Shown here: positions 15,912-25,454 of the stretch, piece after piece
Numbering within the stretch: position 1 is the stretch's first letter
Layout: the number at the start of each line of letters is the position of its first letter
Notes under the pieces: generated by a model
Database searches by the model: none
The model's input: the letters and a program-made list of their open reading frames with translations, nothing else
What the model was told of the DNA's origin: nothing
Source: Wenzhouxiangella sp. XN201
GTDB taxonomy: Bacteria > Pseudomonadota > Gammaproteobacteria > Xanthomonadales > Wenzhouxiangellaceae
Direction of reading: 5' to 3'
DNA length: 64,000 nucleotides
NCBI RefSeq assembly: GCF_011008905.1
Contig: NZ_JAAIVI010000017.1
Coordinates: 992,001-1,056,000 of the forward strand
Position numbers and translations under genes: made by a program

Positions 15912-17216
15912 ATGAAGACACCCGCCAATCGCTGGCCCGGTCAGAGCTGGTACGAGGTCGAAGCCGGCGCGCGCGCCTGGCCCGTCCTTGCCGGTACGGT
16001 GCGTGCAGAAGTGGCCGTTGTCGGCGCCGGTCTGGCCGGCATTTCGACGGCGCTCGAACTGATCGAGAAAGGGTGCCGGGGAGTGGTCGTGGTCGACGCG
16101 CTCGAGCCCGGCGGCGGCGCTTCGGGGCGCAACGGCGGCTTCGTGTTCGCCGGCTATTCACTGGCCGGCGACGCCCTGCTGGCCCAGATCGGCCGGGAGC
16201 GCGCCGCCCGGATGCACGGCTGGACCCGCGATGCCGTGGCTCGTGTCAGGGGGCGAATCGATCGCTACGCCATCGAATGCCAGGTCAGCGACGCCGGTGT
16301 CCTGCTGGCCGACTGGTTTGACGAGCCGGAGGTCCTGTCCGCCTGGGCCGGACGCATGAAGCGGGATCTCGGTTTTGATCTCGAGCCGGTCGAACGAGCC
16401 GCGATGGCCGATTACGTGCGATCGGCGCGTTACGGTGGCGGCCTGCTCGAGCCGGGCAGCTTCCACTTCCAACCGCTGCGCTACATCCGTGGGCTGGCCG
16501 ACGCGATCCTGGCGGGTGGCGGTCAGGTCTTTGGACAATCGCCGGTCAGGGCGATCCGCCGCCAGGGCGCGGGCTGGTGCATCGAATGCCCGCAAGGCCG
16601 GATCGTGGCCGACGAGGTGGTGTTGGCTACTGGCGGATACGACCGCCGCCTGGTACCCACGGTGCAGCGTGCCCTGCAGCCGGTGGCGACCTATGTGGCC
16701 GTGACCGAACCGCTGGGAGAGCGGCTCGACGCATTCCTGCCGGGCGGAGTCGCCGTTTACGACACGCGCTTTGCCTTTGACTACTACCGTCCACTGCCGG
16801 ACTCACGACTGCTGTGGGGCGGTCGCATCTCGATGGCGGCCCGCTCGCCGGGGGCCATTCGCCGGCTGATGCGGCGCGACCTCGAGCGGGTGTTTCCCGG
16901 ACTCTCAGGCGTTCGTTTCGATCATGCCTGGGGCGGCTGGATGAGTTATGCCAGGCACGAAATGCCGTTGCTGGGCCGAACGGCCGAGGGGCTCTGGCAT
17001 GCCCTGGCCTTTGGCGGGCACGGCATGGCTCCGACCACCCTGGCCGGCGCGATCCTGGCCGAGGCCTTGACTGGCAAGCCCGAGCGCCTGGATGAGTTCA
17101 GCGATTGGCCGCCGCGCTGGGCCGGAGGGGTGACCGGTCGACTGGTCGGGCAGCTGATCTATTGGCGGGCGCAGTTGCGGGACGCCTGGAAGGATCGCCG
17201 GCTGCGCTCGCAATAG
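15912..17216 (+). CDS. FAD-dependent amino acid/amine oxidoreductase (DAO family)
   Basis: A 434-residue flavoprotein with an N-terminal Rossmann dinucleotide motif AEVAVVGAGLAGISTALEL (residues about 33-50), the GGGASGRNGGF flavin loop and a C-terminal GGHGMAPTTLAG segment. The closest functional analogues I can name are gamma-glutamylputrescine oxidase (PuuB) and related secondary-amine oxidases, which deaminate amines with release of hydrogen peroxide. No putrescine pathway genes are adjacent, so the substrate is open. It is divergent from phhA across 55 bases. Confidence 0.85.
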   Translation: MKTPANRWPGQSWYEVEAGARAWPVLAGTVRAEVAVVGAGLAGISTALELIEKGCRGVVVVDALEPGGGASGRNGGFVFAGYSLAGDALLAQIGRERAARMHGWTRDAVARVRGRIDRYAIECQVSDAGVLLADWFDEPEVLSAWAGRMKRDLGFDLEPVERAAMADYVRSARYGGGLLEPGSFHFQPLRYIRGLADAILAGGGQVFGQSPVRAIRRQGAGWCIECPQGRIVADEVVLATGGYDRRLVPTVQRALQPVATYVAVTEPLGERLDAFLPGGVAVYDTRFAFDYYRPLPDSRLLWGGRISMAARSPGAIRRLMRRDLERVFPGLSGVRFDHAWGGWMSYARHEMPLLGRTAEGLWHALAFGGHGMAPTTLAGAILAEALTGKPERLDEFSDWPPRWAGGVTGRLVGQLIYWRAQLRDAWKDRRLRSQ

Positions 17217-17225
17217 CACGACTTT

Positions 17226-17278
17226 TAGGAAATTTCCTACATGGCATGGCAATTTTCCTACCGAATGTCGGGACATTC
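17226..17278. promoter_or_regulatory. Cluster of operator-like palindromes downstream of the FAD oxidoreductase gene
   Basis: TAGGAAATTTCCTA (17226-17239) is a perfect 14-base palindrome. TTCCTAC occurs at 17234 and again at 17255, 21 bases apart. GAATGTC-GG-GACATTC (17263-17278) is a second perfect dyad. This density of symmetric sites is unusual for a plain 3' region and suggests a regulated promoter. Confidence 0.45.
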
Positions 17279-17299
17279 TGCCGCTTACGGATCGCTGTC

Positions 17300-17421
17300 G
17301 ACTTTGCCACACTAAACCTCGAGAACTTGGCAGGTCCGCCCGTTTGCTGGTACGGGCGCACCCAGGGGTCCCGCCCGGGGCTGCTGGGGGTTGAGGCGGC
17401 GCTTTTGGCGCCGCCTTTTTT
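17300..17421 (+). ncRNA. Candidate small RNA or structured 3' region ending in a terminator
   Basis: Between the palindrome cluster and the terminator there is no open frame but there is structure: GCCCGT (17338-17343) pairs with ACGGGC (17352-17357), and CCC/GGG-rich segments follow before the terminator hairpin. Either a regulated small RNA or the long 3' end of the oxidoreductase transcript fits. The 5' end is not defined by a clear promoter. Confidence 0.3.
17394..17421 (+). terminator. Rho-independent terminator upstream of rpoH
   Basis: Stem AGGCGGCGC/GCGCCGCCT around a short T-rich loop is followed by six T residues. It ends transcripts coming from the oxidoreductase side before the rpoH promoter. 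Confidence 0.85.
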
Positions 17422-17548
17422 ATGCGCGGCAATCCCCGGTTGCGATCTTCGCTTGATGCCCTTGCGGCCCGCCCCAATATCGGGAACTTCGGGTCACCAG
17501 CCCGGGTCAGAATAGCCGAGACATAAAAAAGTACCAAATCGTTCCTGA

Positions 17549-17578
17549 TTCGAATTCGATCGCTCGTTTTGGTATAAT
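17549..17578 (+). promoter_or_regulatory. rpoH promoter
   Basis: A perfect TATAAT (17573-17578) preceded by TGG forms an extended -10. TTCGAA (17549-17554) is a weak -35 at 18-base spacing. AAGGAGGA (17593-17600) is a strong ribosome site before the rpoH ATG. Confidence 0.6.
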
Positions 17579-17604
17579 CCAGCGTAGAGTTCAAGGAGGA
17601 ATTC

Positions 17605-18462
<858 letters not shown>

Positions 18463-18472
18463 CCTTGTTTTG

Positions 18473-18494
18473 GGCCGCCGCGCGTGCGGCGGCC
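18473..18494. other. Hairpin between convergent rpoH and mlaA
   Basis: A perfect 9-bp stem GGCCGCCGC/GCGGCGGCC with loop GCGT lies 10 bases after rpoH and 19 bases after mlaA. There is no T-run on either side, so it may protect 3' ends or act as a poor bidirectional terminator. Confidence 0.45.
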
Positions 18495-18513
18495 GCTTGG
18501 GCGCACGCCCCAG

Positions 18514-19248
18514 CTACTCTTCCCAATCTTCGTCGATGTAGGACTCGTAGTCCGGCAGGCCGTCCTCGCCGTTGGTGATGGCATGGCGCCGTCGCTGCAA
18601 CCACCCGTCGCGCATGTAGCTGTAGGGGTCGAAGGCTGATTCGATATCCTCGGACAGGGGCAGCATCCTGTGGCGAACCTGGATGACATTCAGGCCGATC
18701 AGCGCATAGGTCGTCTCTTCAATGGTCCAGCGCCAGACGAAGTCGGCGTAACCGTCGGGGACCCGACCGAGTCCGTCGCGCAGGGTCGAAGGCCCCAGCA
18801 AGGGCAGGATGACAAAGCGGCTGTCTTCCCAGCCCCATACGGCCATGGTCTGGCCGAAATCCTCGTCAAACGCTTCGAGTCCGACCGAAGAGGCTGAATC
18901 CAGCAGCCCGCCCAGGCCGAAGGTGGTGTTGACGAAAAACCGCTTGAACTGGGTGCCGGCATCCGCCGGCCGTCCCTGGAGCAGCAGATTGGCGATCACG
19001 ACGGGCGCACGGATGTTGGTGAAAAAGTTGCGGATGCCGTGTCTTGCGGGTTCCGGGGTGATCTTGCCGTAGCCCTTGGCCAGCGGGCGAATCAGGGCGT
19101 AGTCGATCGCCGAGTTGAACACGAAGATATTGCGGTTGTAGGGTTCCCAGGGATCCCGCGGGTGGCGTTCTTCCGCCGGCGGTGCGGTGGTGGCGCAGCC
19201 GGCCAGCAGGAGCAGGGCTGTCACGACGATGCAAAGCTTGCCTTTCAT
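18514..19248 (-). CDS. mlaA: MlaA (VacJ) outer-membrane lipoprotein
   Basis: A 244-residue lipoprotein starting at ATG 19248 with lipobox LLAGC (Cys about residue 17). It has the VacJ signature DPWEPYNRNIFVFN followed by amphipathic membrane-embedded helices and PLLGPSTLRDG. MlaA sits in the outer membrane with porins and removes phospholipid from the outer leaflet, passing it to MlaC. It overlaps mlaB by four bases as the last gene of mlaFEDCBA. The location of mlaA inside the operon is common outside the enterics. Confidence 0.95.
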   Translation of the reverse strand: MKGKLCIVVTALLLLAGCATTAPPAEERHPRDPWEPYNRNIFVFNSAIDYALIRPLAKGYGKITPEPARHGIRNFFTNIRAPVVIANLLLQGRPADAGTQFKRFFVNTTFGLGGLLDSASSVGLEAFDEDFGQTMAVWGWEDSRFVILPLLGPSTLRDGLGRVPDGYADFVWRWTIEETTYALIGLNVIQVRHRMLPLSEDIESAFDPYSYMRDGWLQRRRHAITNGEDGLPDYESYIDEDWEE

Positions 19249-19565
19249 CGCTCTTTCTCCGACTCGTCGTTGTCTGTATCGGCCCAGCCCAACATGGGGC
19301 CCACGCCCGTCAGTCTGGCAATCGTGACCAGGGCCGGTGGGGGTGATTCGAACCGCACGCTTCGACCACTTTTGCGGGCCAGGGCCTGCCATTCCAGCAA
19401 CAGGGCGAGTGCGCTCGAGTCCGCCGCTTCGAGTGCGGCCAGATCAACCTGTTCCGGCGGGCTATCGCTGGCGAAGCGATTGTGCCAGCGCGCGTGGACT
19501 GCCGGGACCTCGCCGACGGTCAGGTGTCCGCTCAGCTGGATGCTCGAGTGCTGCTGATCAGTCAT
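19245..19565 (-). CDS. mlaB: MlaB STAS-domain subunit
   Basis: A 106-residue STAS protein (LSGHLTVGEVPAVHARW near the start, then VDLAALEAADSSALALLLEW at about residues 40-59). MlaB binds the MlaF ATPase on the cytosolic side and is needed for assembly and activity of the MlaFEDB transporter. Sequence conservation in STAS domains is low, but position between mlaC and mlaA makes the call firm. Both ends overlap the neighbours (8 and 4 bases). Confidence 0.85.
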   Translation of the reverse strand: MTDQQHSSIQLSGHLTVGEVPAVHARWHNRFASDSPPEQVDLAALEAADSSALALLLEWQALARKSGRSVRFESPPPALVTIARLTGVGPMLGWADTDNDESEKER

Positions 19566-20166
19566 CGACTTCGACCTGATACTGGCCGGCTTCCAGCCGC
19601 TCGAGCAGGCTTTCGAAGCTGGTCTGGCGAATCTCCTGGTCGATCTGCGAGCGGAAGGTGGCGACGTACGAAATGCCTTCGACGATCACGTCAAAAACCT
19701 TCCAGCCTTCGTCAGTCTGGCGCAGAACATAGTCCACCGGCGCCCGATCACCGTTGTCGAGTTGGACGCGGGTACGCACGCGCGTGGCCCGCTCGGTGTT
19801 GTCACCGGTCAAGGGCAGGATTTCGACGCGCTCGAGGAGGTTGTAGTCGAGCAGTGCGGTGGCGTAGCGATCGAGCAGCTGGTTGGCGAGCGCCTCGGCA
19901 AAGGCCTCGATTTCCGAGCGTTCGCGACCGCGGCCGTGGCGTCCGAGTACGAGACGGGCCGAATAGACCGTGTCAATGGTGGGCATCAGCACGTTCTTGA
20001 TGTCCTGCCTGAGTGATGGCGCGTCCTCGCGGTAGCGCTCGCGGTTCTCATTGATAAGAGCCGCCAGCTCGGCGTTGGTCGATTCGATGACTTTCACCGG
20101 GTCAGTTTCGGCCAGCAGCGGGCTGGCGATGAGCATCGTCAGGACGAGCAGTAGAGTACGCATCAT
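19558..20166 (-). CDS. mlaC: MlaC periplasmic phospholipid-binding protein
   Basis: A 202-residue exported protein with signal peptide (MMRTLLLVLTMLIASPLLA). The Tol-Tol_Ttg2/MlaC fold is recognised by IKNVLMPTIDTVYSARLVLG, FAEALANQLLDRYATALLDY and DEGWKVFDVIVEGISYV. It shuttles phospholipid between outer-membrane MlaA and the inner-membrane MlaFEDB complex. Start and stop overlap mlaD and mlaB. Confidence 0.95.
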   Translation of the reverse strand: MMRTLLLVLTMLIASPLLAETDPVKVIESTNAELAALINENRERYREDAPSLRQDIKNVLMPTIDTVYSARLVLGRHGRGRERSEIEAFAEALANQLLDRYATALLDYNLLERVEILPLTGDNTERATRVRTRVQLDNGDRAPVDYVLRQTDEGWKVFDVIVEGISYVATFRSQIDQEIRQTSFESLLERLEAGQYQVEVDD

Positions 20167-20630
20167 TCTTCTCCTTCGCTGTCGCTGTTGAACATGTAGC
20201 GGCCGATAAGCTGCTCGAGCACCATGGCCGAGCTGGTGATCAGGATCCGGTCGCCGTCGGCCAGCACTTCGGGTGAACCGCCCGGTTCCAGACCGATGTA
20301 CTGGTCTCCCAGGATGCCGCTGGTGAGGATTGAAGCCGAGGTATCTTCGGGCAGGTTGTCGTACTCACTGCTGATACGCATCGTCACCTTCGCCTCGAAG
20401 GTTTCGGGGTCGAGGTCGATTGCCTCGACCATGCCGATGGCCACGCCGCCCATGCTGACGGTGGCGCGCGGTTTCAGGCCGCCGACGTTGGAGAAGCCGG
20501 CCTGCAGCTCGTAACTCTCGCCCGAGACCACACCGCGATCCGTGGCGTGCAGCGCCAGGAAGATCAATGCGGCCACGGCCAGCAGGAGGAAGACGCCGGC
20601 GGTCAGTTCGATTTGGTGGGATGATTTCAT
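20163..20630 (-). CDS. mlaD: MlaD MCE-domain subunit
   Basis: A 155-residue protein starting at ATG 20630. One N-terminal membrane segment (TAGVFLLLAVAALIFLALH) anchors a single periplasmic MCE domain with NVGGLKPRATVSMGGVAIG and GILGDQYIGLEPGG. MlaD forms a hexameric ring on MlaE that receives phospholipid. Length is close to the E. coli protein, with a short acidic tail. Confidence 0.95.
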   Translation of the reverse strand: MKSSHQIELTAGVFLLLAVAALIFLALHATDRGVVSGESYELQAGFSNVGGLKPRATVSMGGVAIGMVEAIDLDPETFEAKVTMRISSEYDNLPEDTSASILTSGILGDQYIGLEPGGSPEVLADGDRILITSSAMVLEQLIGRYMFNSDSEGEE

Positions 20631-20638
20631 GTCGACTC

Positions 20639-21406
20639 TCAGAGCATGAATGCGGAAAGAATGAAGTCGAGGACCAGCACCGCAATGGCGGTGGCGATGA
20701 CCGTCTGCGTGGTAGCCAGCGCCACGCCTTCGCTGGTGGGTCGGGCCGACCAGCCAAACCATACGGCCAGCCAGGCGGCGACGAAGCCGAAGCAGACCGC
20801 CTTGAGCATGCCGCCGCCGAAGTCGCGCAGCAGTTCGACGGACGACTGCATGTTGGCCCAGAACGTGATCGGGTCGCTGCCCATCAGGAAGACGGCGAAG
20901 AAAATGCCGCCGACGAGGGCGGTGAGATTGAAGATCAGCACCAGGCAGGGCAGGGCGATCGCGCCGGCCAGCAGGCGCGGCTGGATGATGCGCTCCATCG
21001 GGTCGATGGCCATCAGGTCGAGTGCGTCGAGCTGCTCGGTGGCCTTCATCAGGCCGATCTCGGCGGTGATCGAGGTGCCGGCCCGTCCAGCGAACAGCAG
21101 CGCGGCCAGTACCGGGCCCAGCTCGCGAAACAGCGACAGGGCCAGTACGGTCGAGACGGCGTCGGCGGCGCCAAAGCGGGTCAGCGTGTCATAGGTCTGC
21201 AGGGTCAGCACCAGGCCGACGAAAAAGCCGCTGATGACGATGATCACCAGCGAGCGCACGCCCGCGAAGTAGACCTGGCGCAACGCCTCGGCCAGCTGCC
21301 GGCGGCCAAAGCGCATACGCGAGAAGGCGGTGAGCAGGAACAGGCCGGCTCGCCCGAACTCGCGCAGCGGCGCCGTCAGGACCGTGCCGTTCTGTTCGGA
21401 ATTCAT
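20639..21406 (-). CDS. mlaE: MlaE ABC permease
   Basis: A 255-residue inner-membrane permease with the MlaE family core: SLVIIVISGFFVGLVLTLQ, FRELGPVLAALLFAGRAGTS, EQLDALDLMAIDP and further spans to the C-terminus. It forms the phospholipid-conducting core of MlaFEDB. It overlaps mlaF by four bases and is followed eight bases later by mlaD. Confidence 0.95.
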   Translation of the reverse strand: MNSEQNGTVLTAPLREFGRAGLFLLTAFSRMRFGRRQLAEALRQVYFAGVRSLVIIVISGFFVGLVLTLQTYDTLTRFGAADAVSTVLALSLFRELGPVLAALLFAGRAGTSITAEIGLMKATEQLDALDLMAIDPMERIIQPRLLAGAIALPCLVLIFNLTALVGGIFFAVFLMGSDPITFWANMQSSVELLRDFGGGMLKAVCFGFVAAWLAVWFGWSARPTSEGVALATTQTVIATAIAVLVLDFILSAFML

Positions 21407-22221
21407 CGTTTGCCTCCGCTGGCCAGCAATTCTTCATCGATGGCGCGGGCCGGGTAGTGAAACGGCACCGGTCCGTCGGGCTCGCCCTGCATGAACTGGC
21501 GCAGCAGCGGATCGTCACTGGATGACAGTTCTTCGGGCGTGCCGGCGGCGATCAGCCGGCGGTCGGCGATGATGCAGGCGTACTCGGCGAGATGGGCGAC
21601 TTCACGCACGTCGTGAGTGATGACCACGCTGGTTGTGCCCAGGGCGCCATTGATGTCGCGAATCAGGCGTAGCGACACGCCGAGCGAAATCGGATCGAGG
21701 CCGGCGAAGGGCTCGTCGTAGAACATGATGCGCGGGTCGAGCGCCATCGCGCGGGCGGTGGCCACGCGTCGCTTCATGCCGCCGGAAAGCTCGGCCGGGT
21801 AGAGTTCGGCCGCGCCGCGCAGGCCGACCATTTCCAGCTTCATGAGCACCAGCCGCCGGATCAGGGATTCAGGCAATTCGGTGTGCTCACGCAGTGGCAA
21901 CGCGACGTTGTCGAAGCTGGTCAGGTCGGTGAACAGGGCGCCGTTTTGCAGCAGAACGCCGATATTGCGTCGCAGCCGTCCCAGCGCTTTTGCGCCCAGT
22001 TGATCGACGCGGGTATCGCCGATCCAGACCTCGCCGCTGTCGGGTTTGAGCTGCCCGGTGACCAGGCGCAACACCGTCGTTTTGCCCGAACCGCTGGGGC
22101 CCATGATGGCCGTCACGCGCCCGGCGGGGATCTCGAGATCGAGATCCTCGAGGATGGGGCGCCCGCCCAGGCGCACGGAAACGCTGCGCAAGGCGATGGC
22201 TGTGGTGGAAGTCTCCGTCAT
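21403..22221 (-). CDS. mlaF: MlaF ABC transporter ATPase
   Basis: A 272-residue ABC ATPase starting at ATG 22221. Walker A is GPSGSGKTT, the signature is ELSGGMKRR, Walker B is IMFYDEPFAGLDP and the switch histidine is in VVITHD. It powers phospholipid transport with MlaE, MlaD and MlaB. It is the first gene of the operon; 212 bases holding a palindromic element separate it from hslU. Confidence 0.95.
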   Translation of the reverse strand: MTETSTTAIALRSVSVRLGGRPILEDLDLEIPAGRVTAIMGPSGSGKTTVLRLVTGQLKPDSGEVWIGDTRVDQLGAKALGRLRRNIGVLLQNGALFTDLTSFDNVALPLREHTELPESLIRRLVLMKLEMVGLRGAAELYPAELSGGMKRRVATARAMALDPRIMFYDEPFAGLDPISLGVSLRLIRDINGALGTTSVVITHDVREVAHLAEYACIIADRRLIAAGTPEELSSSDDPLLRQFMQGEPDGPVPFHYPARAIDEELLASGGKR

Positions 22222-22329
22222 GTTGTTCGTATTGTCCCGACGCGTGTGTGATCCGACCGCGAAGAGGCGCACAAGTTTAGGCTGCCAGTTCCAGAAAGCT
22301 TGTGCTCGGCGTGGGCAGGAGGTTTTTGG

Positions 22330-22407
22330 AACCGCAGATGACGCAGATGAACGCAGATTAGTGATTGGAATATTGAAAATCTGCGTAAATCTGCGCAATC
22401 TGCGGTT
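22330..22407. repeat. Palindromic intergenic element, GCAGAT family
   Basis: A left arm of about 30 bases (22330-22360) and right arm (22378-22407) are near-perfect reverse complements. Each arm is itself built of a quasi-repeated word (ACCGCAGATG, ACGCAGATG, ACGCAGAT). The centre is AT-rich. It lies between hslU and mlaF, both read leftward, and would fold as a long hairpin. No coding capacity. Confidence 0.75.
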
Positions 22408-22433
22408 TCTTCTAAACTCTCACCAACCGCGGC

Positions 22434-23774
22434 TCAGAGGATATAACGGCTCAGGTCCTCGTTTCCTGCCAGATCCTCAAGATAGCGGTCGACATATTCG
22501 GCATCGATGACCACCTTCTCGCCGGAGCGATCGGCCGCGACGTAGGAGATTTCCTCGAGCAGCCGCTCCATGACCGTATGCAGGCGGCGGGCGCCGATGT
22601 TTTCGGTCGATTCGTTGACCGCGAAGCTGATCTCGGCCAGCCGGGTGACGGCGTCCTCGGTGAACTCCAGGTCCACCCCCTCGGTTGCCAGCAGTGCCGT
22701 GTACTGCTCGGTCAGGCTGGCGTCGGGCTCGGTCAGGATGCGCTCGAAGTCGTCGGCGGACAAGGCGCGCAGTTCGACCCGGATCGGCAGGCGCCCCTGC
22801 AGTTCCGGTACCAGGTCGGAGGGCCTGGCGACATGAAAAGCGCCCGAGGCGATAAACAGCATGTGGTCGGTATTGACCGGCCCGTAACGGGTGTTGACCG
22901 TCGAGCCCTCGACCAGCGGCAGCAGGTCGCGCTGGACGCCTTCGCGTGAGACTTCTCCGGAACCCGCGCCACCGGCGCGGCGCGCAACCTTGTCGATCTC
23001 GTCGATGAAGACGATGCCGTTCTGCTCGGCCATCGTCGTTGCCTGCTGCTTGACTTCCTCATCGTTGATCATGCGCGCGGCTTCTTCCTCCACGAGCACG
23101 GGAATGGCATCCTTGACCTTCATGCGGCGCCGCTGTTTGCGGTTGCCGGACATGCTCGAGAACATCTGCTGGAGCTGGCTGGTCATCTCTTCCATGCCCG
23201 GCGGCGCCATGATTTCCACACCCAGGTTCTGGTCGAGATCAATTTCGATCTCGCGTTCGTTGAAGTCGCCGTCGAGCAGTTTCTTCATCATCTTGCGTCG
23301 CGTTTCCGACGAGGTCTCGGCCGGCTCTTCGGGCGCGTTGGCAAAACCGCTGGTGGTCTTCTGCGGCAGCATGATGTCGAGCACCCGCTCGACCGCAGCG
23401 TCTTCGGCACGTGAGCGCACCTTCGTCATGGCCTCTTCGCGCGCCATCTTGACCGCCACCTCGACCAGGTCGCGGATGATTGATTCGACATCCTTGCCGA
23501 CGTACCCGACTTCGGTGAACTTGGTCGCCTCGACCTTGACGAAGGGGGCCTTGGCCAGGGTGGCCAGTCGGCGAGCGATCTCGGTCTTGCCCACGCCGGT
23601 CGGGCCGATCATGAGAATGTTCTTGGGCGTAATCTCCGGCCGCAGCTTTTCGTCGACCTGCATGCGGCGCCAGCGGTTTCTCAGGGCAATGGCCACTGCC
23701 CGCTTGGCTGCCTTCTGGCCGATGATGTGCCGGTCCAGTTCCTGGACGATTTCACGGGGCGTCATTTGCGACAT
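22434..23774 (-). CDS. hslU: HslU ATPase of the HslVU protease
   Basis: A 446-residue AAA+ unfoldase. Walker A is GPTGVGKTE (about residue 57), the pore motif GYVGKDVES follows, an inserted I-domain spans about residues 110-240, and Walker B is [10 protein letters not shown]. The C-terminus ends RYIL, as required for docking into HslV. It unfolds substrates for degradation by HslV. It starts four bases after the hslV stop. Heat-shock control by RpoH is expected from the family. Confidence 0.97.
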   Translation of the reverse strand: MSQMTPREIVQELDRHIIGQKAAKRAVAIALRNRWRRMQVDEKLRPEITPKNILMIGPTGVGKTEIARRLATLAKAPFVKVEATKFTEVGYVGKDVESIIRDLVEVAVKMAREEAMTKVRSRAEDAAVERVLDIMLPQKTTSGFANAPEEPAETSSETRRKMMKKLLDGDFNEREIEIDLDQNLGVEIMAPPGMEEMTSQLQQMFSSMSGNRKQRRRMKVKDAIPVLVEEEAARMINDEEVKQQATTMAEQNGIVFIDEIDKVARRAGGAGSGEVSREGVQRDLLPLVEGSTVNTRYGPVNTDHMLFIASGAFHVARPSDLVPELQGRLPIRVELRALSADDFERILTEPDASLTEQYTALLATEGVDLEFTEDAVTRLAEISFAVNESTENIGARRLHTVMERLLEEISYVAADRSGEKVVIDAEYVDRYLEDLAGNEDLSRYIL

Positions 23775-23777
23775 GGC

Positions 23778-24320
23778 TTATTCCGATTCGAGCGTTTCGA
23801 TAGTGAAATTATGGTTGGTGTAGATGCAGATCTCGCCGGCGATGGTCAATGCTTCGCGGCAGATGGCTTCGGCATCCATTTCGGTGTGGCGTAGCAGGGC
23901 ACGGGCTCCTGCCTGTGCGAACGGGCCGCCCGAGCCGATGGCGATCAGGCCTTCTTCGGGCTCGATCACGTCGCCGTTGCCCGAAATGATCAGCGAGGCC
24001 TCGCGGTCGGCGACCGCCAGCAGAGCCTCCAGGCGCCGGAGCATGCGGTCGGTTCGCCAGTCCTTGGCCAATTCCACGGCGGCACGCGTGAGATGGCCCG
24101 AATGCATTTCGAGCTTCGACTCGAAGCGTTCGAACAGGGTGAAGGCGTCGGCGGTGGCGCCGGCAAATCCGGCCACGACCTGACCCTTGTACAGGCGCCG
24201 CACTTTGCGCGCGTTGGACTTCATGATGGTATTGCCGAGTGAGACCTGACCGTCACCGGCGATGACCACCTGCTTGTTGCGGCGAACTGAAACGATGGTG
24301 GTGCCGTGATACTGCTCCAT
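23778..24320 (-). CDS. hslV: HslV threonine protease subunit
   Basis: A 180-residue proteasome-like peptidase starting at ATG 24320. The catalytic threonine becomes residue 1 after removal of a six-residue propeptide (MEQYHG before TTIVSVRR). [21 protein letters not shown] and [14 protein letters not shown] are family motifs. It forms a double hexamer capped by HslU. Operon hslVU follows xerC after a gap holding a palindromic element. Confidence 0.96.
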   Translation of the reverse strand: MEQYHGTTIVSVRRNKQVVIAGDGQVSLGNTIMKSNARKVRRLYKGQVVAGFAGATADAFTLFERFESKLEMHSGHLTRAAVELAKDWRTDRMLRRLEALLAVADREASLIISGNGDVIEPEEGLIAIGSGGPFAQAGARALLRHTEMDAEAICREALTIAGEICIYTNHNFTIETLESE

Positions 24321-24413
24321 GGACCGACTCGCTGCCGATGGGTGAGGGGGAAACATGGGGATGCGAGTGGTATGGGGCAAGGTGGAGACGGGAAGCGGGA
24401 AGTACCAAATTCC

Positions 24414-24541
24414 AAGCACCAATTTTCAAACAAAGCTCAATGACAGAATTTTCAATGTCCGAAATGGGCTTAGTCGACGGGTTAAGCACCATTATGTCCA
24501 TTGATCATTGGAATTTGGTTCTTGTTTGAAAATTGGTGCTT
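24414..24541. repeat. Intergenic element with perfect 20-bp inverted ends, TTTCAAACAA family
   Basis: AAGCACCAATTTTCAAACAA at 24414-24433 is repeated as its exact complement at 24522-24541, with 88 bases between. Related AATTCCAA and CAATGTCC words occur inside. It is strikingly AT-rich against the surrounding genes and sits between xerC and hslV. Confidence 0.75.
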
Positions 24542-24553
24542 GATATTTGAGAT

Positions 24554-25453
24554 TTACGAGCTCTTCTTTTTGGCTCGCGGATGCGTCTCGTCATACACCT
24601 TCGCCAAATGCTGAAAATCCAGGTGGGTGTAAATCTGGGTGGTCGAAAGATTGGCGTGGCCGAGCAGTTCCTGGACGGCCCGTAGATCGCCGGAGGACTC
24701 GAGGATGTGCGAGGCGAAGGAGTGACGCAGCTGGTGGGGGTGCACGCGCTGGTCCAGGCCCTGGCGCTGCGACCAGTAGGCCACACGCTTCTGGATGGCC
24801 CGCACGCCCAGTGAGCGCCCCTTGAGGCTGGTGAATATGCGCGGCTGCTGAAGCCCGGCGACGCTCGCGTGCACACGCTGCCACTGTTTAAGCGCGCGCA
24901 CGGCATGCCGGCCGACCGGCACGAGTCGTTCGCGTCGGCCCTTGCCAAGCACGCGAACCAGGCCCTCGCCGAGATCGAGCCGGTCCCAGGTCAGGCCGGC
25001 GAGTTCACTGACGCGCAGGCCCGAGGCGTAGAACAATTCGAGCATGGCGCGATCGCGCGTGGCCAGTTCGTTTTCTTCGGGGATGTCGAGCAGGGCCAGC
25101 ACCTGGTCGATATCGAGCACTTCCGGCAGCTTGCGCCGGACCCGTGGCGCCCGTACCCCCTGGACGGGATCGTCGCTGACGACGCCTTCGCGGCGGAGAT
25201 GACGGAAAAAGCGGCGCAGGCCCGACAGGCGGCGCTGGATGCTGCGCGGGCTCAGGCCGCGGCGGTGCTCACTGGCGGCGAAGCCGCGGATATCGGCCTG
25301 GGTGATGGCTTCGACCTCGCCAAGATCGCGCTCGCGACACCAGGCCTCAAGGGCGGTCAGATCGCGCCGATAGGCCTCGATGGTGGCCGGGCTAAGCCCG
25401 GCCTCGTCGGCGCCGTGCCGCAGAAAGGCGGTGATGGCCGCCTGCAATCGCAC
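24554..25453 (-). CDS. xerC: Tyrosine recombinase XerC
   Basis: A 299-residue recombinase for chromosome dimer resolution at dif. I chose GTG 25453 because it is two bases past the upstream stop (TGATGTG) and gives the usual XerC length. The catalytic set is R147, K171, H240, R243, H266 and Y275 (YASGLRVSELAGL, HPHQLRHSFASHI, LGHANLSTTQIYTHL). XerC rather than XerD is favoured by the classical dapF-DUF484-xerC order. Confidence 0.94.
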   Translation of the reverse strand: MRLQAAITAFLRHGADEAGLSPATIEAYRRDLTALEAWCRERDLGEVEAITQADIRGFAASEHRRGLSPRSIQRRLSGLRRFFRHLRREGVVSDDPVQGVRAPRVRRKLPEVLDIDQVLALLDIPEENELATRDRAMLELFYASGLRVSELAGLTWDRLDLGEGLVRVLGKGRRERLVPVGRHAVRALKQWQRVHASVAGLQQPRIFTSLKGRSLGVRAIQKRVAYWSQRQGLDQRVHPHQLRHSFASHILESSGDLRAVQELLGHANLSTTQIYTHLDFQHLAKVYDETHPRAKKKSS

Positions 25454-25454
25454 A

